Program-made: the position numbers and the translations under genes | Notes under the pieces: generated by a model | Seen by the model: the letters and a program-made list of their open reading frames with translations, nothing else | Databases searched by the model: none | What the model was told of the DNA's origin: nothing | In this document: piece after piece, positions 1 through 10,979 of the stretch | How positions within the stretch are numbered: the stretch's first letter is position 1 | Layout of the letters: each line of letters opens with the position of its first letter | DNA from: Reticulitermes speratus | Lineage: Eukaryota > Arthropoda > Insecta > Blattodea > Rhinotermitidae | Length of the DNA stretch: 64,000 bases | Reading direction: 5' to 3' | Assembly (NCBI GenBank): GCA_021186555.1 | Contig: JAJKFL010000011.1 | Coordinates: forward strand, 6,782,001 to 6,846,000

Positions 1-771
1 GAGTTTTCGAGCCTTTGAACACGGACATTCGAAAGGAGCATTATTTGTAGTCAATAAAATCACATACATCGCATTCATAAACTCCTTTAAGAATGATAGT
101 GATATTTACATGCAAACATACTTGAAATCTTCTAACTTACAACATGTTGCATTTTTTTGCATTCTATTAACCAAATATCAAGACACGTATTGCCTTCTGA
201 ACATTTACATAAGTGCTAAAGTTCATTTATTTTAATACTGTTACGATTCCAAGACTTGAGTTATTTGAGAAGTGACGAACTTTATTGTGACAGTCTACAT
301 ACTCTTTGTTAACCCACGAGTGTTTAAGTCTCCAGTGTAGTAGAGGGCTAAATTGTGTGTGTGTTTTTAAACGCTTTGCTTGAGATTAACATTAGATACA
401 CTCGTGAGAGCTCCACGTGGTAGTATTTGTGCGTCATTCAGATTCGGTCCAAGTGTTGTGAGCCAATCAATTTGAAGCGTTACGACACAGACGCGGTACA
501 GAGGAGTTCCCTTGGATCTCACGCGACCAGGTGATTTGTTAGCAGCCCTGACAGCCTTCACGAGTCCATGCGATGCAGCCAACCTTTCGTGCGGAAGTCA
601 TGTCTGAACAATATTGTTACACATAATCGGCTAGTTAAATCCGGAGATATCTGCTTTTAGGTTCAGATTTCATGCCGTGTGCTGTGCTGTTAAGTCAAGT
701 CGAACAACAGATCGCCTTGCAATAGCGTAGCTTCTGCATGTGAAATAGCGAGCGACCTTCAGGGACAAGCA
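1..771 (+). promoter_or_regulatory. 5' flank and 5' UTR of the Na+/K+-ATPase beta-subunit gene
   Basis: This stretch precedes the start codon at 772, so it should hold the proximal promoter and 5' UTR unless an upstream noncoding exon lies outside the window. No clear TATA box or initiator can be named by eye. The part from about 400 to 770 is richer in CpG than the AT-rich DNA before it, as expected near a transcription start. Short ORFs on the minus strand here resemble no known family. The first 300 bases show nothing recognisable. Confidence 0.4.
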
Positions 772-907
772 ATGACGGATGAGGCTGGTAGAGTCTATGA
801 GTTCCCGTACATGAAACCGGAAGACCTGGGATGGGTCGAGAACTGGAAGAGAGAAATATGGAACCCAAGAACGCGCCAGTTTTTCGGGCGGACTGGAAAA
901 AGTTGGG
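772..907 (+). CDS. nrv: Na+/K+-ATPase beta subunit, coding exon 1
   Basis: This exon encodes residues 1-45 and the first base of codon 46. It is the cytoplasmic N-terminal tail of the type II membrane glycoprotein that pairs with the catalytic alpha subunit of the sodium pump. The tail carries an RxFxGRTGKSW-like stretch just before the membrane, typical of insect nervana proteins. ATG 772 is chosen because the context GACAAGCAATGACG is reasonable and the reading frame runs directly to a strong donor (GGG|GTGAGT) at 907/908. The phase (one base over) matches exon 2. The following intron is about 19.5 kb. The name nrv is given by family; which paralogue (nrv1, 2 or 3) it is cannot be decided here. 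Confidence 0.9.
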
Positions 908-1750
908 GTGAGTTTATTTACTATAAATTGGTTAGCTTGCAATATAAAAATGTTCACGTGATTAGTTATAAGCTATGTAGCGTAACTGAATAACAGTTTT
1001 AACGATACTGGTACACGTATACTTGATGACATATACCGGGTGTTCATTATATAACGCTGCGTAAGTCCTGAACTAGTCTAGGGCCGACCAGCTTTTATAA
1101 ATATGTTCGCAGCGTTATAATTTGAAAATATCTTGTGTTTGTATATTGAATACTGTGATTTTTATATTTGTCATTTTGAAACATGTCTCTCCTGTACCTG
1201 ATATATATGAGGCAGGAATTTCTCGTTTGCGGAAAGAGATTTATGTCAACAAATGTGTAAATGGATGTACTTATTTACAATCTGAGACGCTGCCACGACC
1301 AAGATCAACAGGTCCGAACACTGACGCAGGACAGAGCATTTGTGCACCGGACTTAACACTTCTTAAACATTATGGGAATTCAACATATTTAACCACCAAT
1401 CCGAAACAGTAAATTGTAATCAACGCGGATAAACAGCTACAAGCCTAAACAAGACCAACAAGGCCACGAACAATATACCGTTCCATGGACTTTATACTGC
1501 ATATTCTCCTACCACTCCGAAACATAGAAGCATATACGTATTCTGTGTTAATCATATATTTATCATTTTAATAATTCTAATTATTATCAAAATATATTTT
1601 ACACAGCACCATGTATTCGTTCAATTGCAAAAAAAATAGATCTCAATTATTATATTTTAGTACAATTGTATACAATACTATTTATGAGTCATATTATTGG
1701 CCTGAAGATGACCAAATTAAGTCGAATTTACCGTAGTAAAGTATATAATA

Positions 1751-2147
1751 GCCGATCCCAGTGGTCGTGCGTTCTAAGGCGTGGGTCTTCGGCCGATCGC
1801 TTACTAGAATCGTGGGTTCGAATCCCACCGGGGGCATGGATGTTTGTGTTGTGTTTGTTGTATAAGGACGGTAATATGGAACGTAAAGTGACATGAAGGA
1901 CGAAAAAGGACTTAAAACAGTATAAAAATGGATCAAAGGGGAAAAACCCCGGACAGACAAAAAAAAATCCCACCAGGGGTATGGATGTCTGTCTCTTTTG
2001 AGTGTTGTATGTTGTCAGGTAGAGGTCTCTGCGACGGGCTGATCACTCGTCCAGAGGAGTCCTACCGAGTGTGGTGTTTGTAAAATGTGTGATCGTGAAG
2101 CCTCGAAAAATGAGGCGGCCTAGGCCCCCAAGGGGTTGTCGAGCCAT
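1751..2147 (+). repeat. Dimeric tRNA-derived SINE (family SINE1), copy A
   Basis: The copy starts with a tRNA-like head (GGTCTAAGGCG, then the B box GGTTCGAATCCC), class II in shape and closest to tRNA-Leu. A first body follows, ending in an A run near 1959-1967. A second body then begins inside a B box (TCCCACC..GGGG at 1968) and ends GTCGAGCCAT. The copy is flanked by the direct repeat TATATAATA at 1742-1750 and 2160-2168, a plausible target-site duplication. This head, body a, A run, body b order recurs in copy B, so the dimer looks like a mobile unit. It is spread by LINE machinery, as is usual for SINEs. Confidence 0.85.
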
Positions 2148-2919
2148 GGGGGGAAAAAATATATAATATGCAATATTTTTGTGTGACGTTGTTTAATTCC
2201 TTCATTAGTGTCTGTATTTTGTATCATCAGATAGCGGCCCTGCAACGAGGGTTTAAAATTGCTGACCTTTTAAACTCTTTATAGAGCAATTGAGCAGCTA
2301 AGTGACAGTTTAATGACACGTCAATTCTTGGAATACGAAACGCCGGTTTTTAGGGGGAAAAAAAAGCAATAGTGTCGAGCGAACAACCAGTCCATCTAGC
2401 GGTAGAATGTAGAAGATTAGTTTAGAGCGCGGAAATTTATAAACAGTATTGTAATCCGACCGGTATGTATGTGTTTTGTCTGCATTTGTTTAATAAATGG
2501 GTTAGTCGTGAATGATTGAGATATCTTTGCCGTATGCCATGTTATTTTTACGGTAATTGTGTTTTTAAAGAAAGTACGAGATAATGAAAATATAAGGTTA
2601 GATCATTATTGTGTCTCGCATGAGTGACTTGTACGTCTTCACGTACAACCGTACATCAGTAACAAATAAAGTAACACCCACGCGGATGTTTTACACTGTT
2701 ATTTACATTTTACAAAAGCGAGTTCAAATTGTAATTCCAAATAATGATGATTAAATATAGGTTAATAATAATAACAACAACAATAATAATACAATGTTAA
2801 GTTCAAAATAATAATTTGATTTGCTCTTTGTGTTATGCTAGCGAAAGCGACCATTTTTCATCCATGTTTCTCTTAAGATAAACTTATTATTGGTGAGCAG
2901 TTCAGATCATAAAGCTCCT

Positions 2920-3045
2920 CCTTATGTAGTCTTCTCCGTTCCCCTGTTTCTCCCTCTTGGACCTACATATCTTCCTCAGCACCCTATTCTCGAACACCCT
3001 CTGTCTATGTTTCTGCCTGAGTGTGAAAGACCAAGTATGCAACAT
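2920..3045 (-). mobile_element. RTE-like LINE 3' fragment
   Basis: The reverse complement reads through GTGTTCGAGAATAGGGTGCT and AGGAAGAT, the same core as the LINE tails at 11.1 and 12.8 kb (the FENRVLRRIF segment of the reverse transcriptase C-terminal region). It is truncated on both sides and degraded. Confidence 0.6.
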
Positions 3046-3501
3046 AACCAGTAGTTTCATTAACTTAGAAATTCATAACAAAGAAAGATTACGATAAATA
3101 ACATGTTAAATAATTCAATTATTAAATTATATTTGTTGACTGTCGAGATAATGCTACCTGGATCTTTGCGTCAGTAAGTGATAAACGGTTTTCAAGATGA
3201 ATTTACAGCAGAGCTGTAATAGTAATGTCAATAAATGGTTTCTTTTGTGTGTGATGTGTATGTGTACAAAAGCCTGACAACAGTAGTTTATTCGCCTAGT
3301 AACAGCAGCTTTCTTTAGCTTTCTACATAACGACCATAACACGACACACTGTCAGCAGTTCCATACGTTACAAGAAGTCAGTGACTAAACTCATAACGTA
3401 CTTAATACGCTACTTTTGTTACTACGAAAGGCATTATTATGCACTCAGCTTTCTTATACAGTGGATGTGTACAGTTTTATTCTATACAGTCATAGTCTTT
3501 C

Positions 3502-4062
3502 GCCGATCCTAGTGGCCGTGCGGTCTAAGGCGTGGGTCTTCGGCCTCTCGCTTGCTAGGATCGTGGGTTCGAATTGCCGATCCCAGTGGCCGTGCGGTCT
3601 AAGGCGTGGGTCTTCGGCCGCTCGCTTGCTAGGATCGTGGGTTCGAATTGCCGATCCCAGTGGCCGTGCGGTCTAAGGCGTGGGTCTTCGGCCGCTCGCT
3701 TACTAGGATTGTGGGTTCGAATCCCACCGGGGGCACGGATGTTTGTGTTGTGTTTGTCGTAAGGACGGTAATATGGAACGTAAAGTGACATGAAGGACGA
3801 AAGTATTTAAACAGTACAAAAAAAATGGATTAAAGGGGGAAAAACCCCGGACAGGCAAAAAAAAAAAAAATCCACCCGGGGGGCATGGATGTCTGTCTGT
3901 CGTGAGTGTTGTGTGTTGTCAGGTAGAGGTCTCTGTGACGAGCTGGTCCCTCGTCCAGAGGAGTCCTACCGAGTGTGGTGTGTCTAAAGTGTGTGTGACC
4001 ATGAAACCTCGACGAAACGAGGAGGCCCAGGCCCATATAGGGCTGTCGAGCCATAGAAAGAA
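3502..4062 (+). repeat. Dimeric SINE1, copy B, with three tandem tRNA-like heads
   Basis: Three tRNA-like heads start at 3502, 3576 and 3650, exactly 74 bp apart. The first two stop inside the B box at TTCGAAT and the third runs on into the full body a (A run about 3859-3871) and then body b to 4054. A perfect 13-bp direct repeat, GTCATAGTCTTTC, at 3489-3501 and 4063-4075 brackets the whole structure. The triple-headed dimer therefore inserted as one unit, or its heads multiplied after insertion. Each head is about as long as a tRNA, but lacks a convincing cloverleaf and is not called a tRNA gene. Confidence 0.88.
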
Positions 4063-4329
4063 GTCATAGTCTTTCACGTAACTGACATATCATTCTTCAA
4101 GTTCAAACTACCATTTCTTTTAACCTGTCGTAGCCCATTTTAATATCGAAACGCTTCTTGGTCACGTGACCTTCTCGCTTTTATAAGGCATGCGGGGGGC
4201 CAGCTAACCTATATCTTATTACTTTGTTACTTGCTTCAGTACCGTCGGAAAACTTCCGAAAAAAACCTGCAAGGAAGAGACAAATGGAATGACCAAGGCA
4301 TGAATGGTAGGATACTATTGAAATGGATC

Positions 4330-4440
4330 TGCAAGACGGTTTATGTCATTTTTATCTGAAGGTGACGTAAACGATCGAAACATGTTATTTTTGGACGGAT
4401 TTTATCTTTATTTTGTGTAAATAACACAACGGAGTGACAT
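4330..4440 (+). other. Weak hammerhead-like motif
   Basis: A stretch with CTGAAGG, a short CGT..ACG pairing and CGAAACATGTT resembles the better ribozyme-like motifs elsewhere in the window. Here the core has substitutions and the flanks do not pair well into stem I. It is probably a decayed relative or chance. Confidence 0.2.
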
Positions 4441-4695
4441 CCTCCAAAGAAGACTAATAAATCGTTGCATTGCACACTGCCTTGTATGTGTTTATAGCCT
4501 ACGCCGGAAACCTTCATTTATTTGCCACATGAACACAGTATAAACACTTAGAAGTATTAAGGCACTAGACAGCGATACGGTTTGTAGAGCAAAAATTATT
4601 ATGGGCTTTGCTAACATCAGTGAGCAGTAAAATACTTATTATCCTTGTGAATATTTTAAAAATCTCGAGGGTCTGTAAAATTTGCTGGCTTAGAA

Positions 4696-5400
4696 TTTCT
4701 TAAAATATACAAAAAGAGCAAAGTGACCAACTGTCGACTTTAAAACAGCGTACAAGATCGCAAGTGGTGTAAGCCGTGACGTAACACGGACTTTGCCAAG
4801 ATGTTCTTTTTTTCTAAACATCATAGGCTTCACCGTTTTTCACACAAATCGGAAAATATATGTGGAAAGTAGAAACATAAATTCATTTATGCCCGTAAGT
4901 AAAGTCCGAATTTCACTATGTCGATTTTCACGTAATTCGCAACCAGTAAATTTTTTTTGCGGTCATTTCCGTAACCGAATTTCATCCAAATCGGACGATA
5001 AATGTAGAATATATGTTAAAATTTCATTTACGCCCTAAGTAAATTATGGCTTTTGCTGTACCGATTTTCACGAAACTCGTAATTTCTTAATCGCATTACG
5101 TTGAGATTTTCGATACAGAATTTCACATAAATCTGTAAAGATATATGAAAAATGCAGGTAGAAATTAATTGACTGCCGTAAGTAAACTATGACTGTCACG
5201 GAACACATTTTCACGAAACTCGCGCTTTCTCGACAACTTTCTGTAAGTAACTCCTGTGCCGTATTTCATTAAAATCTGACAAAGGTTTATTCTCTGATAC
5301 TGCATCAGGCACAGGGAGCCGGATGGACGGACATGCTCTTCACATGAGGATTTCTTTATTTACTTCGTAAATAACGCCTAAGAAGAGTGAAAATTTCAGG
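4696..5400. repeat. Diverged ~142-bp tandem repeats, about four units
   Basis: The phrase TTTCA..AAATC(G/T)G recurs at 4838, 4980, 5121 and 5264, spacing 142, 141 and 143. In each unit it is followed by an AT-rich stretch, then CCGTAAGTAAA-like and GATTTTCACG(A/T)AA-like words. The units are old and differ at many positions. A weaker unit may precede at about 4696. There is no coding signal in the array. Confidence 0.75.
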
Positions 5401-5442
5401 TAGCATTCAATGATTTCGTGTCGCTACCACATCTCCTTGGAA

Positions 5443-5716
5443 GGGACCGAGCATGGCATATTTGAAACGACTATCCCAAGCTTATCGGGGATCGAATCCC
5501 GGCGTGAGTGAGATTTTCCGCACCGGTCCAGACCGGCCCTGGGTCCACCCAGCCTCCTGTAAAATATGTACCGGGTTAAATCGGCCGCGGCGTGGCGTTG
5601 ACCAACCACTCCCATCTAGCACCGAGGTTAAGGAAAGAGTAGAGTTATACTTCTACCTCCCTCTGGGCCTTCATGGCCTGTCCTAGGCTGAAGTTTAGGC
5701 TACCTTTACCTTTCTT
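5443..5716 (+). repeat. tRNA-derived SINE (family SINE2)
   Basis: The copy has a tRNA-like B box (GGGATCGAATCCCGG) followed by the family body: CCGCACC..GTCCAGACCGGCCCTGG, CCACCCAGCCTCCTGTA, a GGGTTAAA-type segment, GAAAGAGTAGAGTTATACTTC and GGCCTTCATGGCCTG, ending in TTTACCTTT. The A-box half of the head is diverged. Several other copies in the window share this body. Confidence 0.8.
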
Positions 5717-6373
5717 TTATCCCAACATTGTGATGGTGAGACTAGAAAAAGACTGCGTGTCGTAGAATTTCAGAATAGCCGATAACCCCACCCAAATTCG
5801 AAACAAGACCTTCTGAATACAAGTCTAGAAAACTATCGCTCCACCAATCAGGTCCGATACGATGGATGTCTAAAATAAATCCACTATTATAGACGTTTTC
5901 TGCGGAGAAGAAAGGAATAAAAATGCTTGCGAAATCGAAATAGCGTTCTGGAACATCGACGTGTAGTTTTCGTATCAACTGGGTGTGTTTTATCCTCCAG
6001 TTGCTACTGTTAGCACTATGCAGTGTCATCACAGCTTATGGAATAGGGACATGACAGAAGTGAATGTTTAGCTCATAACCATGTAAGACTATTTAGCAGA
6101 AAATGATAATAGCATGTATTTTTATAGTCAACAGTTGCATTTCGCTTAGATCAAATATTTATTTCTGTTCTGATTTACCGGGCATCGGTCGGACTTTGTT
6201 CAGTAACAGGCAATCACCCTCTCTGCGCTCCTCTCAGTAAACGTTTCACCTCCCTCTAGCTATGACCTTTCGCAAGATCGGTTATGTTTGGACTTTAATG
6301 CAAGAATTGACACACAATTCCATAACTGGAATCTATTCTGTGATGACAATTACCCTCTTGTATGTTCTCCCTT

Positions 6374-6535
6374 GTCCACGCCATGAAGGCAGATAGGGAG
6401 ACTAGAAGCATAAGTCCACTCATTCTTAAAGCGTTTAAATTGACGCTTCGGCCGCTTTACCCCCAGAAAACATTTCCGGGGTTAAGATTTGAATAGGAGG
6501 CTGGGTGGGTCACATAGCCAGTCTGGACATCCTTG
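6374..6535 (-). repeat. SINE2 fragment
   Basis: On the minus strand this carries the SINE2 body in degraded form: the tail GCCTTCATGGCGTGG, a GGGGGTAAAGCGGCCG-like segment and CCACCCAGCCTCCTA. The tRNA-like head is lost. Confidence 0.65.
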
Positions 6536-6544
6536 ACTCCTTCA

Positions 6545-6596
6545 CTCTTGAGGATGGGACCGATACGTTGTCCCGAAACGTCGGTACGGAACTGTC
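6545..6596 (+). ncRNA. Hammerhead-like motif, GAAACGTC family, solitary copy
   Basis: It reads TTGAGGA, then TGGGAC pairing with GTCCC across an eight- to ten-base loop, then CGAAACGTCGGTA. The GAAAC and GTC elements and stem II fit a hammerhead, but the first core base and N8 deviate. It matches the arms of the palindromes at 15.7 and 16.7 kb. Confidence 0.35.
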
Positions 6597-7098
6597 ATTC
6601 TACGCTGAGTAAAATCCCAAATGAGCGCACATTTCATCTGTATCTTTGAAAATTAAGGCATTACGTTCCTTCGAAACGTCAGTAACTACTCACCAAAGGA
6701 AGCAGCGTCGTCATGTCTCAGATGATCTGAATCCTAAGAATTTCTTTTAACAGCTGAATAAACGTAAAGTTTCCAAGGAAAGTCTGCCTACCATCATATG
6801 GAGTTTTGTTTTGTATTATCAGCATTTATCGTCATTAGTGTTTTCCATCCAGCGGTAGTGTCATAATCGGGGGTCATCCTCGTGGTCTAAGTTGAAATGT
6901 CAATGATGCTGTAACTGCCTTCGTGTAAAAGTCCACTCAAATAAGCAAAGTGCGCAACGAATTGCCTGCTCACTGTTTAAAACACGATGCATTGCCTTCG
7001 CTTGCTACTCGTCGCCAGATGTCACAGCTTCTGGCAACGAATGCTGAATTCGTTAAACTGTAGACGCCTAGCGTAGTCATACTGACTAGGCTATGGGC

Positions 7099-7901
7099 TA
7101 GGGCTTACAATACCGTGTTCCCGGCATCCCGAAAACCGAGATGCCGGCCGTTTTTTTCTTCCGGTGTTCAAATACCGGTATTGATACAAAAATATCGGTT
7201 TTTCGGTACTAATTTAAACATTAAATGTTTATGATTCATTCACATAAAGGTTGTAAAATCAACAATAAATCATTGATATTACTGAATTTGCAACTGAGGG
7301 ATTGTTATACACAATACAAATGTAACGGAAACCTGAAAACGTCATGCAACTTAGATCTGGTTTACTTGACACTTTGTTGCGCACGAAAGAAAAAGTAAAT
7401 ATTGCGTGTTAATGAATAAATATGTACCAAAATTAGATCCAGTTTAAACGATAACACTGTTGAATGCTTATGTTCCTTAAGAGCTCACTTTATTCGGACA
7501 GGCAGTGTGGATGCTTGAACATAACTAAATTTTTGCAATATCAGTATGTATACAGGGTATACACAAAAGAATGGTGCGGTTTCAATAGTGAAAACTATTG
7601 AAACCGCACCATTCTTTTGTGTATATCCTGTATATATATTTTTTTTTTGTTCTTAGAATAACTGTATTTTTAATCATCTTTGTCAGAATATTCATTATTG
7701 TAATAAAAGTTTGACTTAAAACATGAATTCAAGTAATTACTTGTTTTTTCGTTACGTCACTGCACCTAATTGTGATCAAAATTTATTGAGAAAAATTTTT
7801 GTTTTTCGAATACCGATATTAATACCGGTATCCCGGTTTCGTAAAATTAAAAAATTACCGGAATACCGGTATTAAGATTTTGACCGGTATTGTGAGCCCT
7901 A
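7099..7901. mobile_element. Non-autonomous hAT element
   Basis: Terminal inverted repeats TAGGGCTTACAATACCG at 7099 and CGGTATTGTGAGCCCTA ending 7901 bound an 803-bp element. Flanking octamers CTATGGGC (7091-7098) and CTACAGGC (7902-7909) agree at six of eight positions, as expected for an aged hAT 8-bp target duplication. Subterminal regions are rich in TACCGGTA-type palindromes. No transposase ORF is present. A smaller palindromic MITE is nested at about 7550. Confidence 0.85.
7551..7633. mobile_element. Palindromic MITE (TACAGGGTGT family), nested in the hAT
   Basis: Near-perfect arms of about 38 bp (TACAGGGTATACACAAAAG.. through GGTGCGGTTTCAATAG, then the complement) flank a six-base centre. 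It is preceded by TA and followed by TA. A second copy lies at 17.74 kb and a half copy at 57.78 kb. Confidence 0.85.
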
Positions 7902-8419
7902 CTACAGGCTGAACGACGGAATAATGGTGGTTCGATTCCCGGCAGGGACCATAGATTTTTCTCTTCTCTCGGACGTCAAGAGCGGGAGTGTGTCCAGCCA
8001 GCCTTCTGTACCGGCGCGTCTTCTCTAAAGGTAAAGCGGCTGTAGGTTGAGGCTGATCGCTCATCTTTGCCTCGACTCTCTTGTTTCTGTCTTATAGTAG
8101 GCGGTTTTGCCGACGTTTTGAACTTAGCTTTGAAGATGAAGTCATGTCTTCCGACATTTCGGAAGATCAGCCCACCACAGATGTGTGTGTGTGTCGTTAC
8201 CTCAAAAAAGCAAAGAATTTTATGTACAAACTTTAGTAAAATCCCGAAGAGTACTTCCTGTCTCGGTTATCTGATATGCAACGTCTTGTCTATAATGACC
8301 ATGGGCCAGTGATATTACACGTGTGATACTCTTACCTTCGATTTTGTTTGTTACACCTTACACGTGCTCTTATGGATTTTAATTACATCTAACACAGTCT
8401 CTCATGAGACACCGTCATG

Positions 8420-8920
8420 TACTCAAGGTATTGCGAAAAGCGACTATTACGTCCGTCCGTCCGTCCGCATGGAACAACTCGGCTCCCACCCGGACGGATT
8501 TTCATGAAACTTGATATTTGAGGATTTTTAGAAAATCTGTCTGAAAAATTCGAGTTTGAATAAATTGTGGTAAGAATAACTGGTACTTAACATGAAGACC
8601 CACGTACATTTATGATAATATCTCGCTGAATTCGTCTTAGAATGAGAAATGTTTCAGACAAAATTTGTAGAGAAAATCAAAACACATTTTATTTTCAATA
8701 CTTTTTTTTTTCTTAAAATCGTGCCGTTTATGAGATAATGTGGAAAAATATGTTACAGCCAGACAGGCCACAGATGACACTCTAACACGGCGCATGCGCT
8801 TTGCGTGCTGGATAACTAAGGCTGCAGACACACACTCAGAATATGTAATACTTATTGCTTTTCCACGGCAACAATTGTTACGCGAACGCGCCTCAATCTT
8901 ACGTTATACGTACATTACCT
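8420..8920. repeat. Unclassified dispersed repeat (family X), copy 1
   Basis: Shares long stretches with 25.37-26.12 kb and 58.34-58.74 kb, including GACGGATTTTCATGAAA, AATCGTGCCGTTTATGAGAT, GGCCACAGATGACA and TTCCACGGCAACAA. All three copies have the same orientation. A run of GTCC repeats starts the copy. No terminal repeats or ORFs of a known family are visible. Confidence 0.75.
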
Positions 8921-9282
8921 GCCTTTTAAAATATTTTCCTTCCATCTACGCCGACCTCTTCAAACTGGTATGTTCTCTACAGTTTTTCCGACTGATTTTT
9001 TTATTTCCCCCATACGTGCCACACGTCCACCTCATCACATTCCCTTTGATACGATCTCCAAAAGAATATATGATGTACGAATATAAATTATGAAGCTTCT
9101 CATTTTGCAGTAAAACAAATATGATAAAGTCTGAATCAGGCTAGAAAGGTTTTTGGCACCGATTTACAGAAACTTCTTTGAGCCATTCGTGATCGTGTGT
9201 CCAGGCGTTTTATTGTATTCCGAACCACTTTATGATTTTAGTTGAATCTTAGGGAGTGTTATTAAATGTTGGCTGCCTAAAC

Positions 9283-9594
9283 CAGCGGTCGCCAACCGGT
9301 GGTCCGCGGACCACTGATGGTCCGCGAGAAAAGTTTGGTGGTGCGTGGAGAAATTTGGACATTATTTGCAATTTTTATGTTTATTATACTGTTTCATTAT
9401 ATTCTGATTCGTCTTCACACTAATAATTTTGTTATAATTAAACAAGTGCATTTCATATTAATAAAATGGAACTTTTATGATCATTATTTTATAGATGTTT
9501 GTACCTTTTTAAAAAAAAAATCATGTTAGTGGTCCGCGGGATTCAAAATTGTGAGTTTAGTGGTCCGTGAGGTCCGAATGGTTGGCGACCGCTG
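9283..9594. mobile_element. hAT MITE
   Basis: 312 bp bounded by inverted repeats CAGCGGTCGCCAACC.. and ..GGTTGGCGACCGCTG. Flanking octamers GCCTAAAC (9275-9282) and GTCTAAAC (9595-9602) match at seven of eight positions. The interior is AT-rich, with repeated GTGGTCCGCG words near both ends. It has no coding capacity. Confidence 0.9.
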
Positions 9595-10188
9595 GTCTAA
9601 ACGACCACGAAAGAGCGTCAAAGTATTTGACTGCTGAGTCCCCTAATCTGAAAGTTAATATGTATGTGAGCTGCACGAATTTTCCTTGTCAGCCATGTAC
9701 TTATCTTCACATTATCTGACAAACCCCCGAAAGAAAGCGCGAAATTAAATTTTAATTTCGTGACATCTGGAGGTGATCAGATACACAAAGGTAGCGGTGG
9801 GCTGCAGTGTAGGCTGTAGAAACCTACTGGTTCATGCTACTTACGTACAAAACTTTTTTTTTGTAATAATTCCAGGGGGGGGGCCGCACCTCTGTATCAG
9901 GGAGCCGCATTTGGCTTTTGGGCCACGCGTTGGACGCTTCAGCACTAATGAATGTCACTGCTTATGTTTGCATCTGAACGTGAATATGTAAAGTCAAATA
10001 CGTGCGGTTACATACTACATTTGTTTGTATGTGTAATGTCAGCGGAGCAAGGTGTTTACTGACGCACGTTGTAACTTAAGGATGAAGTAACGACATATAG
10101 CGCCAAGCAGGTTAGCACAGAAGTATTGCACATCACGTGCCTTAGGCAGGCATTAGCCTGGGAACTTCTGTACTGATATTTTATTTAT

Positions 10189-10440
10189 CGTTTTTTTTTT
10201 CATGGCTCGACAGCCCTATATGGGCCTGGGCTTCCTCATTTCGAGGTTTCATGGTCACACACATTTGAGACACACCACAGTCGGTAGGACTCCTCTGGAC
10301 GAGTGATCAGCCCGTCGCAGAGAACTCTACCTGACAACACACAACACTCACAAGAGAGACAGACATCCATGCACCCAGTGGGATTCGAACCCACGATCCT
10401 AGTAACCCACGCCTTAGACCGCACGGCCACTGGGATTGGC
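10189..10440 (-). repeat. SINE1 body-b monomer, copy C
   Basis: On the minus strand it runs from a tRNA-like head (CCAGTGGCCGTGCGGTCTAA.., B box GGTTCGAATCCCACTGGG) through body b to GTCGAGCCATG. It is flanked by GATATTTTATTTAT at 10175 and GATATTTTATATAT at 10441, a likely target duplication. The T run after the tail on the plus strand is its A tail. This is the monomeric form of the second half of the SINE1 dimer. Confidence 0.85.
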
Positions 10441-10979
10441 GATATTTTATATATTGTTTATTTATTTATTTATTTATTTTCAAGCAATCAGAATGATAAT
10501 AGACCTTTCTCAAAAATAGGCCGGAATCGTTTACTTGCACACTCCTCCATATGCATTCGTAAATAACCTATCATGTATCAGTAGTTAAACGATCATCAGT
10601 TGATACAACATCGTAAAAATCAAAATCTATGAAGGGGCAGTCAAGATAAAGAGTTCTTAAGATTTCAGTGAAGACAAGCAGATGGCACTCTGTGAAGATC
10701 TTGCTTAGGTGAAACTGTCGGAAGGCACAGACTCCGGAATGAGTGAATGATAGCATTTCATGTGGACAGAAACCAGTCCTGGAACTCGTTGCACTTACTG
10801 CTGCGCCCCCCCCCCCTCCAGACGTTTGGATATGGTGGTAAAAATAACTAAATTTCTAAAGCCTCCCTCAAGAAGGTGCAAAATAGATACTGTAACTTAC
10901 GAATTACGGGTAATAATAAACAGAACCAAACTGAATCTTACGACAGCATGTAAAATTATTATTGTTTTTGGCCATATGG

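Larger units (their letters stand above)
7060..8090 (+). repeat. SINE2-like copy split by a hAT insertion
   Basis: The left part, ending at 7098, reads as a tRNA-like head (CCTAGCGTAGTC..GACTAGGCTATGGGC). After the hAT element the right part (from 7902) continues CTACAGGCTGAACG..GGTTCGATTCCCGGC and a degraded SINE2 body (GTGTCCAGCCAGCCTTCTGTA, GTAAAGCGGC). Joining the flanks restores a continuous tRNA-like head, which is good evidence for insertion into an older SINE. Confidence 0.7.

Noticed and set aside
3502-3724. tRNA-like sequences (also at 1751, 23093, 23864, 50586, 59472, 62818, 63412) as tRNA genes
   Set aside because: They have B boxes but are followed by shared SINE bodies, A runs or TTTACC tails and target duplications, and the acceptor stems do not pair convincingly.
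4330-4440. Fully formed hammerhead at 4.35 kb
   Set aside because: CGAAACATGTT is present, but the CTGATGA box is changed and the flanks do not pair, so it is only listed as a weak motif.
4696-5400. CRISPR-like array
   Set aside because: The units are diverged throughout, with no short identical repeats separated by unique spacers, and the DNA is eukaryotic.
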